Assembly: GCA_963760285.1 (NCBI GenBank)
Contig: CAVXCI010000001.1
Location: 620,001 to 684,000 of the forward strand
Reading direction: 5' to 3'
Source: PALSA-278 sp963760285
GTDB taxonomy: Bacteria; Acidobacteriota; Terriglobia; Acidiferrales; UBA7541
DNA: 64,000 nt
A program made the position numbers and the translations under genes. Shown here piece after piece: positions 7,970 to 16,759 of the stretch; positions within the stretch are counted from its first letter, which is position 1; each line of letters opens with the position of its first letter. The notes below the pieces were generated by a model that was not told the DNA's origin, ran no database searches, and saw only the letters and a list, made by a program, of their open reading frames with translations.

Positions 7970-8653
7970 GTGGAACCAGCAATTTCAGGTACGGCGGCGG
8001 AGAGCGGCATAAAGTTGCGCGCTCTGCGCATCTATCGCTGGCTGGTTGACCGCATTCTCGGCGCCGTCGCCGCCACGGGCATTCACCCCGGCGTGCTCAC
8101 CGCCGCCAGCGTGGTGGCTTATCTCTGCGCCTGCGTTTTCTTCGCCAAGGGCCGCTTCCCTGCGGCGGGGCTGGCCATGTTGGCCGGCGGTGCCTGCGAC
8201 CTGCTTGATGGCCCTGTCGCGGCGCGGCAGCACCGTATTACTCTCTTCGCTCACTTTCTGGATTCCGTGTTGGACCGCTACGCTGACCTGATCGTTTTCG
8301 TCGGCCTGTTGGTTTATTTCGCCCGCGTCAACCGCTTCCTGGATGCCGTCGTCGCGGGAACTGCCATGGCCGGCGCCGTCCTTGTGAGTTATGCGCAGGC
8401 GCGCGCGGAATCTCTGATTGATAGCTGCAACATCGGCTTCTGGAAGCGGCCGGAGCGCGTCCTCCTGTTGATTGCCGGCGCCCTCGCCAATCATGTGATG
8501 CTGGCGCTGTGGATTCTGGCTATCGGCGCGAACATCACCGTGGTCCATCGCATTCTATACACGTGGAAACAGACCAAGCAGAACAACCACGGCGTAGAAT
8601 CGCACGACGTCTCCCAGGCGGCGCTGAGCCGCAGCGCGGGCTCGGGAGATTGA
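7970..8653 (+). CDS. CDP-alcohol phosphatidyltransferase family protein
   Basis: 227-residue membrane protein starting at a GTG (7970) preceded by TAAGGACC. The family transfers a phosphatidyl group from a CDP-lipid to an alcohol, making phospholipid head groups; several hydrophobic helices are visible. The catalytic signature is normally DG-x2-AR-x8-G-x3-D-x3-D. Here the segment reads DLLDGPVAARQHR, then ITLFAHFLDSVLD, so the aspartates are kept but the Arg is shifted by one and the Gly is Ala. Substrate cannot be assigned; relatives include phosphatidylglycerophosphate and phosphatidylinositol-phosphate synthases. Activity may be altered if the reading is correct. Confidence 0.8.
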   Translation: MEPAISGTAAESGIKLRALRIYRWLVDRILGAVAATGIHPGVLTAASVVAYLCACVFFAKGRFPAAGLAMLAGGACDLLDGPVAARQHRITLFAHFLDSVLDRYADLIVFVGLLVYFARVNRFLDAVVAGTAMAGAVLVSYAQARAESLIDSCNIGFWKRPERVLLLIAGALANHVMLALWILAIGANITVVHRILYTWKQTKQNNHGVESHDVSQAALSRSAGSGD

Positions 8654-8697
8654 AAATTGCGCGCTGACCAGACTGCTGCAACCTTCCGGCTCCGCTC

Positions 8698-9591
8698 TTG
8701 ACTCTTTCCCTCATCGTTCACGGCGGCGCATGGAACATCCCTCCTGAAGCCATTCCCGATTGCCGCGCTGGCATTCAACGCGCGCTGGCGGCCGGTTGGC
8801 GCGTCCTGACTGCGGGCGGCGGCGCCATGGACGCCGTGGAAGACGCCATCGTGAAATTGGAAGACGCCCCGGCGTTCGACGCCGGCATCGGTTCTCACCT
8901 GAACCGTGACGGCCGCGTGCAGCTCGACGCCATCATCATGGAAGGCGCGTCGTTGAAGGCCGGCGCGGTGGCCGCAGTGGAGCGCATCCGCAATCCCATT
9001 CGCCTCGCGCGGCGCGTTCTGGAAACCAGTGAGCACATGATGCTGGTATCAGCAGGCGCCGAGCAGTTTGCCAGCGAACAGGGGCTGCCTCTATGCTCTC
9101 CCGAGGATTTGATTCTGGAGCGCGAGCGCGTCGCCTGGCGGCGCTGCAGCGAAGACACTCACGCCACGGAATTCCATTTCGGCCATAAGCAGGGCACCGT
9201 CGGCGCGGTGGCCTGTGACGCTGCCGGCCTCATCGTTGCCGGGACCTCCACCGGCGGCACCTGCTGCAAATTTCCAGGACGCGTCGGCGATTCTCCGTTG
9301 ATTGGCTGCGGCTGCTATGCGGACGCCGAGGCTGGCGGCGTTTCTTCCACCGGCTGGGGCGAAGCCATCATGAAAATCGTGATGGCCAAGACTGGCGCGG
9401 ATTTAATGCGCGCGGGCAAACCTCCCCAGGAGGCCGCGCAGACCTGCGTGGATCTGCTGGCGCGCCGTGCCCATGGAACGGGCGGCCTGATCCTCCTGGA
9501 CCGCAACGGCAATCCCGGCTTTGCGTTCAACACCGAGCACATGGCCTTCGGATACGTGACCCCCGGCGGCGAATTCATCGTCCAACCTTAA
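8698..9591 (+). CDS. Isoaspartyl peptidase/L-asparaginase (Ntn hydrolase)
   Basis: 297 residues from a TTG at 8698, where family similarity begins (LSLIVHGGAWNIP). These type III asparaginases are made as one chain that cleaves itself before a threonine nucleophile. The processing site is visible as HKQGTVGAVACDAAG, giving G166|T167 as scissile bond and catalytic Thr, followed by the substrate loop GTSTGG. The enzyme removes iso-Asp dipeptides arising from protein damage and hydrolyses Asn. No signal peptide is visible. It precedes msrA; both deal with damaged proteins. The start codon is the least certain part. Confidence 0.9.
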   Translation: MTLSLIVHGGAWNIPPEAIPDCRAGIQRALAAGWRVLTAGGGAMDAVEDAIVKLEDAPAFDAGIGSHLNRDGRVQLDAIIMEGASLKAGAVAAVERIRNPIRLARRVLETSEHMMLVSAGAEQFASEQGLPLCSPEDLILERERVAWRRCSEDTHATEFHFGHKQGTVGAVACDAAGLIVAGTSTGGTCCKFPGRVGDSPLIGCGCYADAEAGGVSSTGWGEAIMKIVMAKTGADLMRAGKPPQEAAQTCVDLLARRAHGTGGLILLDRNGNPGFAFNTEHMAFGYVTPGGEFIVQP

Positions 9592-9681
9592 GGCGTGCTC
9601 AAGGAGGCTGTATCTTTGCGGCTCCCGGAGAATCCAATAGTCAGTGAAAAGGCGTAGATTATGAAGGAGGCGGTGAACGTC

Positions 9682-10350
9682 ATGTGGAAACGGTTTGGCT
9701 TTTATCCCTACTTGGCGGCGTTTTTGCTGTTTTTCGGCGGTTATGTGGCCTTTGGCCACGCGCATGGACAGGTGCCCGCTTACACGGCGGCATCGCAGAC
9801 TCCCGCGCCCAAAGGTAAGCAGATGGCGGTTTTTTCGGGCGGCTGTTTCTGGGGAGTGGACGGTGTTTTCAAGCACGTCAAGGGTGTCACCAGCGTGGTC
9901 TCCGGCTATTCCGGCGGCAGCGCCGCGGATGCCCATTACGAGACCGTCAGCACTGGCACCACCGGCCATGCTGAGTCCGTGAAAGTCACATACGACCCCT
10001 CCAAGATCTCCTATGCCACGCTGCTGCGGGTCTTTTTCTCCGTTGCTCACGACCCCACGGAACTTAACCGCCAGGGGCCTGACGAAGGCAGCCAGTATCG
10101 CTCCGCCATCTGGTATGTGAACGCCGAGCAAAAACAGACCGCGCTGGCCTACATTGACGAACTTAATAAGGACAAGTCCTTTCCTGCTCCCATCGTGACC
10201 CAGGTGGTTCCCTACGTACAGTTTTACCCTGCGGAGGAATACCATCAGGATTATCTGGAGCGCCACCCCGAAAATCCCTACATCGTGTTCAACGACCTTC
10301 CCAAAATTCACGCTTTGAAAGAGGAATTTCCCGACCTTTACAAGCAGTAG
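9682..10350 (+). CDS. msrA: Peptide-methionine (S)-S-oxide reductase MsrA, membrane-anchored or exported
   Basis: 222 residues from the ATG at 9682, chosen because AAGGAGG lies 11 bases upstream; an in-frame ATG at 9661 would lie across that ribosome site and add seven residues. MsrA reduces methionine-S-sulfoxide in proteins. The active site GGCFWG has the nucleophilic Cys55, and downstream signatures GHAESVKVTYDP and QYRSAIW are present. Before the catalytic domain there is a hydrophobic segment (LAAFLLFFGGYVAFGHA), an uncleaved anchor or signal peptide, so it probably acts in the periplasm. A resolving Cys near the C-terminus is not obvious. Confidence 0.93.
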   Translation: MWKRFGFYPYLAAFLLFFGGYVAFGHAHGQVPAYTAASQTPAPKGKQMAVFSGGCFWGVDGVFKHVKGVTSVVSGYSGGSAADAHYETVSTGTTGHAESVKVTYDPSKISYATLLRVFFSVAHDPTELNRQGPDEGSQYRSAIWYVNAEQKQTALAYIDELNKDKSFPAPIVTQVVPYVQFYPAEEYHQDYLERHPENPYIVFNDLPKIHALKEEFPDLYKQ

Positions 10351-10636
10351 GAGGCGTGGCCACGCTTCGTCAGCTGGGCGCAGTGCTGGACAGTTCTCGG
10401 GATTGCACACAGCTTCGCGGAGCAAGGCGGCTGTTTCCATGTGCGGTTGCGGCAACGCGAATCCCACAGACGGACAGGAGCCATCGCTGGAAGCGCCTTC
10501 TCCGCCAGTTAACTTCTTTTAACAGAATCTATTAGTCGCGCAGCACGTGGCAACCGATGTGCCCTTGCCCGTCCCCGCGGGCGAATTCACTCAATGGGTT
10601 TTTGCACCCAGAGACCATCGCGGGAGGTAATGCACC

Positions 10637-13075
10637 ATGGCCACTCTCTGGCAGGACTTGCGTTATGCCTTCCGGCTGCTGGCCAAAGAACCGGCGCTGG
10701 CCACTGTGGCAGTGCTGACTCTGGCGCTGGGCATCGGCGTAAATGCCGCCATGTTCAGCGTGGTGGACAATGTTCTCCTGCGTCCTCTGCCCTACGCGCA
10801 CGCCGATCAACTGGTGGAAATTTACATGCGCTTCACCGGCATCGGCATTCCAAAGGACCAGAATGCCGTTTCCGCGCCGGAATACCGCGACCTCACGCAA
10901 CTCAACCACGCTTTTTCCGATCTCGCCGCCGTGGATACCGGAGGCTTCAATCTCGCGGCGCAAACGGGATCGGAACATGTCTCTGGAGCGCGCGTAACGC
11001 CGGGCCTTTTCTCCCTGCTGGGAACGCATGCCGCGCTGGGCCGCGTTTTTGTGCAGGAAGAAGGCCAGCCGGGGCACGACTCCGTGGTTCTTCTCAGCAA
11101 CGGATTGTGGAAGCGCAAATTTGGTTCCGATCCTTCGGTCATCGGTCGCACCGTTCAGGTTGACTCCAAACCTTACACCGTTGTCGGCGTCATGCCGGCG
11201 GCCTTCGATTTTCCGGAGGAGTCCGACATCTGGACGCCGCTGTCGTTCGCGCCGGCCGATCTTACTCCGGACAACCGCGGAAATCATGGACTCGATGCTT
11301 TCGCCAGATTGAAGCCGGGCGTTTCGCTGGCGCAGGCCCGCGCGGACATGGAATTGGTATCGCGGTCCATCATTGACCAGAACCGTGAATATCCCTATCG
11401 CGACTACAACTTTAAGATTCTTCTCTCTCCGCTTCTGGAAGAAACCGTGGGAGATGTACGGCAGGCGCTGTGGATTCTGCTCGGCGCGGTGGGATTTGTC
11501 CTGCTGATTGCCTGCGCCAACATCGCCACTCTGTATCTGGTTCGCGCCTCGGCGCGGGAGCGCGAAACCGCCATCCGCATAGCCCTGGGCTCCTCCACCG
11601 GACGCCTGCTTCGCCAGTGGCTGACGGAAGGCCTGCTGGTGGGCGCGTTGGGCGGCGCCGCCGGACTCTTCATTGCACCGTGGGTGCTGGATGCGCTGGT
11701 CCATCTCGCGGCGAAATCCGTCCCCCGCGCTGAAACCATCCGTATGACCGAGCCGGTAGTGCTCTTCACCATCGGCATTTCGCTGCTGGCGGGCGCGCTG
11801 ATTGGTTTGATTCCCGCGTTCCATTCCGCGCACGGAGTTAGTCCTGAAGCGCTGAAGGAAGGAAATTACACCCACGCCGGCGGCGCAAAGATTGCCGGAA
11901 CGCGGCGCTTCCTTGTGGCCGGTGAAATGGCTCTCGCTCTGGTGCTGCTCACCGGAGCGGGATTGCTGCTGCGCAGTTTTGTCCGCGTGCTGGCGGTGAA
12001 TCCTGGCTTCCGCGCGGACAACGTCCTCACCATGCGCACATCCTTGCCGGACGCGAAATATTCCACGGACGACCAGGCGCGCGCATTCTATGCCACGGCG
12101 CTTGAGCGCATCCGCCGCATTCCCGGCGTGGTATCCGCGGGCGCGATCAATGTCCTGCCCATGAGCGGGAACGGCCAGTCCGGCACTATTGCCGTGGACA
12201 CACAGGCGGTGCGGCCAGAGGATAGAACGCCGGAAGCGGATCGCCGTCCCGTAACGCCGGGACTGTTTGAAACGCTGGGTATTCCGCTGCTGGAAGGCCG
12301 CTATATCAATGACGCCGATACGGCTGCTTCCCCGCGTGTGGTGGTGGTGGACGAAACGCTGGCGAAAACATACTGGCCGCACGATGATCCGCTCGGCGAA
12401 CGCATCAAGTTTGGCGATATGACCAGCAAGAACCCGTGGATGACTGTTGTCGGAGTGGTAGGCCACGTGCGCTATCGCACGCTGGAGGCCCATTCGCGCG
12501 TGACCGTCTATTGGCCGTTCGCGCAGGACCCTTATTCCCGGATGAGCCTGGTGATTCGCACCCAGCGCGATCCGATGAGCTTCGCGCCGGAGGTCGAGCG
12601 GCAGATTCTTTCCGTGGATCCCGAAGTTCCTCCCTATCGCGTCCGCAGCCTCGATGCGATGGTGGCGGAATCCGTGGGCCAGCGGAAATTTGCCGTTGTT
12701 CTGATCTCGGTTTTTTCCGGCCTGGCGTTGCTGCTGGCCGCGCTGGGAATTTACGGCACGATCGCCTACTCCGTTTCGCAGCGCTATCGCGAAATCGGCA
12801 TCCGCATGACGCTGGGCGCGCAGCAGCCCGACGTGCTGTGGATGGTGCTGCGCGAAGGAATGCTGCTGGCGGCGAAGGGAATCGTGGCGGGTCTTCTGGG
12901 CGCGCTCATCGTGACGCGCCTGCTGGGCGGGCTGCTGTTTTCCGTGCATGCCACCGATCCATTGACGTTCCTGCTGGTGGCTGCGGTGCTGGCGGCCATC
13001 GCCCTGCTGGCATGTTTTCTTCCCGCATTGCGGGCAACAAGGGTGGATCCCATGTCCGCGCTGCGCTACGAGTGA
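10637..13075 (+). CDS. ADOP family ABC-type permease (first of tandem pair)
   Basis: 812 residues; the ATG at 10637 has a strong GGGAGGT ribosome site. The protein is two MacB/FtsX-like permease halves in one chain. Each half has a MacB-type periplasmic core domain and FtsX membrane segments: a helix near residues 20-45 (VAVLTLALGIGVNAAMFSVV), three helices around 270-430 with the loop ARERETAIRIALGSS, and a terminal set with the matching loop QRYREIGIRMTLGAQ. It ends with the family signature RVDPMSALRYE. Orphan permeases of this architecture are massively duplicated in acidobacteria. No ATPase gene is nearby; the substrate is unknown. Confidence 0.92.
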   Translation: MATLWQDLRYAFRLLAKEPALATVAVLTLALGIGVNAAMFSVVDNVLLRPLPYAHADQLVEIYMRFTGIGIPKDQNAVSAPEYRDLTQLNHAFSDLAAVDTGGFNLAAQTGSEHVSGARVTPGLFSLLGTHAALGRVFVQEEGQPGHDSVVLLSNGLWKRKFGSDPSVIGRTVQVDSKPYTVVGVMPAAFDFPEESDIWTPLSFAPADLTPDNRGNHGLDAFARLKPGVSLAQARADMELVSRSIIDQNREYPYRDYNFKILLSPLLEETVGDVRQALWILLGAVGFVLLIACANIATLYLVRASARERETAIRIALGSSTGRLLRQWLTEGLLVGALGGAAGLFIAPWVLDALVHLAAKSVPRAETIRMTEPVVLFTIGISLLAGALIGLIPAFHSAHGVSPEALKEGNYTHAGGAKIAGTRRFLVAGEMALALVLLTGAGLLLRSFVRVLAVNPGFRADNVLTMRTSLPDAKYSTDDQARAFYATALERIRRIPGVVSAGAINVLPMSGNGQSGTIAVDTQAVRPEDRTPEADRRPVTPGLFETLGIPLLEGRYINDADTAASPRVVVVDETLAKTYWPHDDPLGERIKFGDMTSKNPWMTVVGVVGHVRYRTLEAHSRVTVYWPFAQDPYSRMSLVIRTQRDPMSFAPEVERQILSVDPEVPPYRVRSLDAMVAESVGQRKFAVVLISVFSGLALLLAALGIYGTIAYSVSQRYREIGIRMTLGAQQPDVLWMVLREGMLLAAKGIVAGLLGALIVTRLLGGLLFSVHATDPLTFLLVAAVLAAIALLACFLPALRATRVDPMSALRYE

Positions 13076-13120
13076 CGCAAGGGCCATGATGCGCGCCGAA
13101 TGGGCCAAAGGAGAGTGCCG

Positions 13121-15529
13121 ATGACCATGCTGCTGCAGAATCTGCGTTACGCCATCCGCGTGCTTCTTAAATCTCCGGGATTCACGCTGGTCGCCGTGCT
13201 CACGCTCGCTCTGGGCATCGGGGCCAACACCGCCATGTTCAGCGTGGTGGACGCGGTGATGCTGCGTTCTCTGCCCTTTCCGTCACCCGAGCAGTTGATG
13301 TGGGGCTGGGGCAATTTCCCGCTGAACAACTCCGCGGCTGTTTCTCCGCCGGACTTCGTGGATTACCGCGCCAGGGCGCAGAGCTTCCAGCAGCTGGCCG
13401 CCATGGCCATCCTCGATTCCGATTCGAACCTGGCTGGCGGCGACAGGCCCGAGCAGGTTCGCAGCAACCTCGTTTCCTGGAATTTTTTTGACGCGCTGGG
13501 CATTCAGCCCATGCTGGGCCGCAGCTTTCGTCCAAGTGACGAACAGCTTGCCGAGCCGCAGTCCATCATTCTGGGCCACGGAATTTGGAAACGCGATTTC
13601 GGCGGCGATCCCACTGTGATTGGAAGAAGCTTCGCCCTCAACGGAAAGAGTGTGACCGTCATCGGGGTGCTGCCCGTGGATCTGCCGTCGCTCTCGGAGG
13701 CGGAAGTCTGGATTCCCGCGCCCATGCTGGCGAATGGCATGAAGGTTCGCCGCGCGCATTTTCTCACTTTGATGGCGCGCCTAAAGCCCGGCGTCAGCGC
13801 GCCGGCGGCGCAGGGGGAACTGGATTCCATCGCGCAGGGGCTGTCGCGGCAATATCCGGATACCAATGAAAAGTGGAGCGTCCGGCTGGAGCCGCTGCTC
13901 GCCGTGGTTGTTGGACCCGGATTGCGCACCGCGCTGCTGATGCTGCTTGCCGCGGTTGGCGCGCTGTTGCTGATCTCCTGCGGAAACGTGGCCATTCTGC
14001 TGATGGCCCGGGCCACGTCACGCCGCCGTGAATATGCCATCCGCGCGGGATTGGGCGCGGGACGGTGGAGTATCGCCAGCCTGATGCTGACGGAAAGCCT
14101 GGTGCTTTCCCTGGCCGGCGGCGCGCTGGGAACGCTGCTCTCCGTGTGGGGCGTCAGCGCATTGAAATATTTCGCTCCGGCAACTCTCCCGCGGCTGGAT
14201 GAAATCCAGATGAACCCCGCGGTGCTGCTGTTCGCGCTGGGCGTTTCCGTGGCCACCGCGCTGATTTTCGGACTGGCTCCGGCGCTGCTTTTTTCTCACG
14301 CCAAGTTCAACGAACTGCTGAAGGAAGGCAGCCGCGGCTCCGTCCAGATTGAACGCCACCGCGCCAGCACCGTCATGGTGATTGGCGAAATGGCCATGTC
14401 GCTTTGTCTGCTGGCCGGAGCGGGTCTTCTGCTCCGCAGTTTGTGGACGCTCACCAGCGTGAATCCCGGATTCCGCGCCGATCACGTGATCACCGCGACG
14501 CTCACTCTGAACCGCCCGGCGTACGCAGATCCGGCAACGGCATCCAATTTTCTGGGCCGGCTCGAAGAACGCCTCGCCGCGCTTCCCGGCGTGCAATCCG
14601 CCGGAGCAGTTTCGGAATTGCCACTTTCCGGCCAGATGAACGACAACTTTTTCCGCATCGAAGGCCGCAATTATCAGCCCAATCAGAATGACGACGCTGA
14701 TTTCCGCCGGGCGACTCCCGGATACTTGTCCGCCATGGGCATCCCCTTGCTGCGCGGACGATGGATTAATTGGCAGGACAGTGCCGCTTCTCCCGCCGTT
14801 GTGGTTGTAAATCAGCCTTTTGTGGAAGCCTATTTCCCGAATCAGGATCCGCTCGGCCGCCGGATCACCATTCAGGGCGATCCCGCCGGGACGCGCAGCA
14901 TCGTCGGTGTGATCGGCGGCGTCAATCACTTCGGCTTGAATTCACCGCGGCCGCCGGAAATGTATTTGCCGGTGTCACAAATGGCCGCTGGCTCCGTGAA
15001 CATCGTCGTGCGCGCGGAATCGAATCCGAAAAGCCTCGCGCTGGCCCTGAATGACGTTGTGAGTTCTCTCGATTCCAACGAAGTTCTTTCCGCCGTGCGT
15101 CCTCTGGACGACGTGGTATCGAAATCCGTGGGCCAGCCGCGCTTCTCCGCGCAGCTATTGGGACTGTTCGCCATTCTGGCGCTGACTCTGGCGGGCATTG
15201 GCCTGTACGGAATGATTGCGTTCTCCGTCAGCCAGCGGACCAACGAAATCGGCATTCGCATGGCCCTGGGCGCGCGCCCCGGAGACGTGATGCGAATGAT
15301 ACTGGGCCGTGGCTTGCGCCTCGCGCTGGCCGGAACGCTCCTCGGACTGATTGCCGCAGCGGGCGTCGCCTGGCTGCTGCGTGGAATGCTGTTCGGCATC
15401 GCTGCGGCTGATCCGGTCACTTTCATCGCCGTCGCTGTTTTGCTGATTGTTGTCGCGCTGGCCGCTGCGTACTTTCCCGCGCGGCGCGCCATGCGCGTGG
15501 ATCCGATGGTGGCGCTGCGCTACGAATAA
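13121..15529 (+). CDS. ADOP family ABC-type permease (second of tandem pair)
   Basis: 802 residues from the ATG at 13121, which follows AAAGGAGAG; an upstream in-frame ATG at 13100 lacks a ribosome site. Same architecture as its neighbour: N-terminal helix VAVLTLALGIGANTAMFSVV, periplasmic core, ATSRRREYAIRAGLGAG loop, second core, QRTNEIGIRMALGARPG loop and the terminal RVDPMVALRYE. The two proteins are clearly paralogous but diverged along their whole length, so the duplication is old. The 45-base gap suggests co-transcription. They may form a heterodimer (inference). Confidence 0.92.
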   Translation: MTMLLQNLRYAIRVLLKSPGFTLVAVLTLALGIGANTAMFSVVDAVMLRSLPFPSPEQLMWGWGNFPLNNSAAVSPPDFVDYRARAQSFQQLAAMAILDSDSNLAGGDRPEQVRSNLVSWNFFDALGIQPMLGRSFRPSDEQLAEPQSIILGHGIWKRDFGGDPTVIGRSFALNGKSVTVIGVLPVDLPSLSEAEVWIPAPMLANGMKVRRAHFLTLMARLKPGVSAPAAQGELDSIAQGLSRQYPDTNEKWSVRLEPLLAVVVGPGLRTALLMLLAAVGALLLISCGNVAILLMARATSRRREYAIRAGLGAGRWSIASLMLTESLVLSLAGGALGTLLSVWGVSALKYFAPATLPRLDEIQMNPAVLLFALGVSVATALIFGLAPALLFSHAKFNELLKEGSRGSVQIERHRASTVMVIGEMAMSLCLLAGAGLLLRSLWTLTSVNPGFRADHVITATLTLNRPAYADPATASNFLGRLEERLAALPGVQSAGAVSELPLSGQMNDNFFRIEGRNYQPNQNDDADFRRATPGYLSAMGIPLLRGRWINWQDSAASPAVVVVNQPFVEAYFPNQDPLGRRITIQGDPAGTRSIVGVIGGVNHFGLNSPRPPEMYLPVSQMAAGSVNIVVRAESNPKSLALALNDVVSSLDSNEVLSAVRPLDDVVSKSVGQPRFSAQLLGLFAILALTLAGIGLYGMIAFSVSQRTNEIGIRMALGARPGDVMRMILGRGLRLALAGTLLGLIAAAGVAWLLRGMLFGIAAADPVTFIAVAVLLIVVALAAAYFPARRAMRVDPMVALRYE

Positions 15530-15592
15530 AGGGCACGCCTTGTAACAGAACATTCATATTCAGCGGCCCGGCTTTGGATAAAATACCGGGCT

Positions 15593-15937
15593 ATGTCCAA
15601 CGAAAATCTGCAAATCGTCAGCTCGGCTGGCAGCTCGGGCCAGAAGATCCTCACGCTGAAAGGCCCGCTGAACATTCACACTCTGTTTAATTTTCACGAC
15701 GCGGTGCGCGAGGACACTCCCGGCGTACTCATTCTGGATTTCACCGGTGTGCCCTATATGGATTCCGGAGGACTGGGCGCGCTGGTGGCCGCGCAAGTGG
15801 CCGCGCAGAAAAACTCGCGCAAGCTGGCGATTGTAGGAATCAATAAGCAGGTTCAGGCGCTGATGGATATGACTCACGTCACGCCACTCTTCCGCTCTTT
15901 CGCAACGGTGGACGAAGCAAAAGCCGCGCTGGCCTGA
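15593..15937 (+). CDS. STAS-domain anti-sigma factor antagonist
   Basis: 114 residues forming one STAS domain of the SpoIIAA/RsbV type. These proteins bind an anti-sigma kinase and are switched by phosphorylation of a conserved serine. The site is visible as VPYMDSGGLGAL with S58. No partner kinase or sigma factor is encoded next to it, so the partner lies elsewhere. Ends just before the convergent DinB gene. Confidence 0.9.
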   Translation: MSNENLQIVSSAGSSGQKILTLKGPLNIHTLFNFHDAVREDTPGVLILDFTGVPYMDSGGLGALVAAQVAAQKNSRKLAIVGINKQVQALMDMTHVTPLFRSFATVDEAKAALA

Positions 15938-16011
15938 ACGTTCCCGCCCTCCGGACCCGGCGCCGCCCGCGTCGCCCCGCCACTCCCGCCGCTGAACGAT
16001 TTCGGCGGAGC

Positions 16012-16515
16012 CTACAGCGGTTCATCCGCTGACGGTCCGTACATGGACGGCACGGGGATATCGTTCAGCCGCAGATAGACCGAAAGCTGTCCCCGGTGAT
16101 GGATAACGTGGTTCAGAATCATTATCCGCACCACGGCGGCGCGGGGCAGGGAGAAAATCACTGTGTCGCCGCTGCGCAAAGTCCAGGCCTGTTGCATCGT
16201 GGCGTCGTCCGCGGCAGCCAGCCCGTCGCGCATGGCCTTCACGTTCGCGTCGAATCTGTCCAGCAGTTCCTTGTTGCTTTTGATTTCCGGCGGCACGGCG
16301 TTCGGGTCGCCCGGGGTGAAACTGAATTCCGGCGACGTCAGGACCAACTGCATGAATCCAAACAACTGCACGATGTGATTCGCCAGTGGGCCCATGGCCG
16401 TGGATTTCTTGTGCGGCTTCCAGGACTGCTTATCCATGGGCACGCGCTCCAGCAAGCGCCGCGTGGTGGCCGCTTCCTGGTCCAGTTCTCCCAAGAACGA
16501 TTTCCCGATTGTCAT
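16012..16515 (-). CDS. DinB family four-helix protein
   Basis: 167 residues from the ATG at 16515, preceded by AAAAGGGGAAGGG; the frame is open to 16551 but those residues are not conserved. DinB/YfiT-like proteins are metal-binding four-helix bundles, often damage-inducible or thiol transferases. The histidine pattern is visible: one in LANHIVQLFG and a pair in LNHVIHHRGQLSVYLR. The substrate is not known. Confidence 0.85.
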   Translation of the reverse strand: MTIGKSFLGELDQEAATTRRLLERVPMDKQSWKPHKKSTAMGPLANHIVQLFGFMQLVLTSPEFSFTPGDPNAVPPEIKSNKELLDRFDANVKAMRDGLAAADDATMQQAWTLRSGDTVIFSLPRAAVVRIMILNHVIHHRGQLSVYLRLNDIPVPSMYGPSADEPL

Positions 16516-16759
16516 CGCCCTTCCCCTTTTCCGCGTGCGGCTCATTTTCATTCTTCACCCCGCCACGCGCGTTAATCTCTCACCCTACCTGCCCGCCACC
16601 ACAGCCGTCAACCCGCCCTGCATACGCCTGTTGAAGGGCGGATGCCCCTGTGCTAGCATCCCCGTTTTCGCCAGTGGCCGCCGTCCTCATCTGCTTGCGC
16701 CGAAGCGCCGCGGGACGCTCCGGTGACAGCGCAGGATGCGCGGTCCATACGGGGGAACC

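Noticed and set aside
10439..10522. Tiny Cys-rich frame (MCGCGNANPTDGQEP...) before the first permease
   Set aside because: No ribosome site and no other support; could be chance in a 286-base gap.
10532..13108. 858-codon antisense frame across the first permease
   Set aside because: Long but fully covered by the real permease; Arg/His/Gln-rich with no domain.
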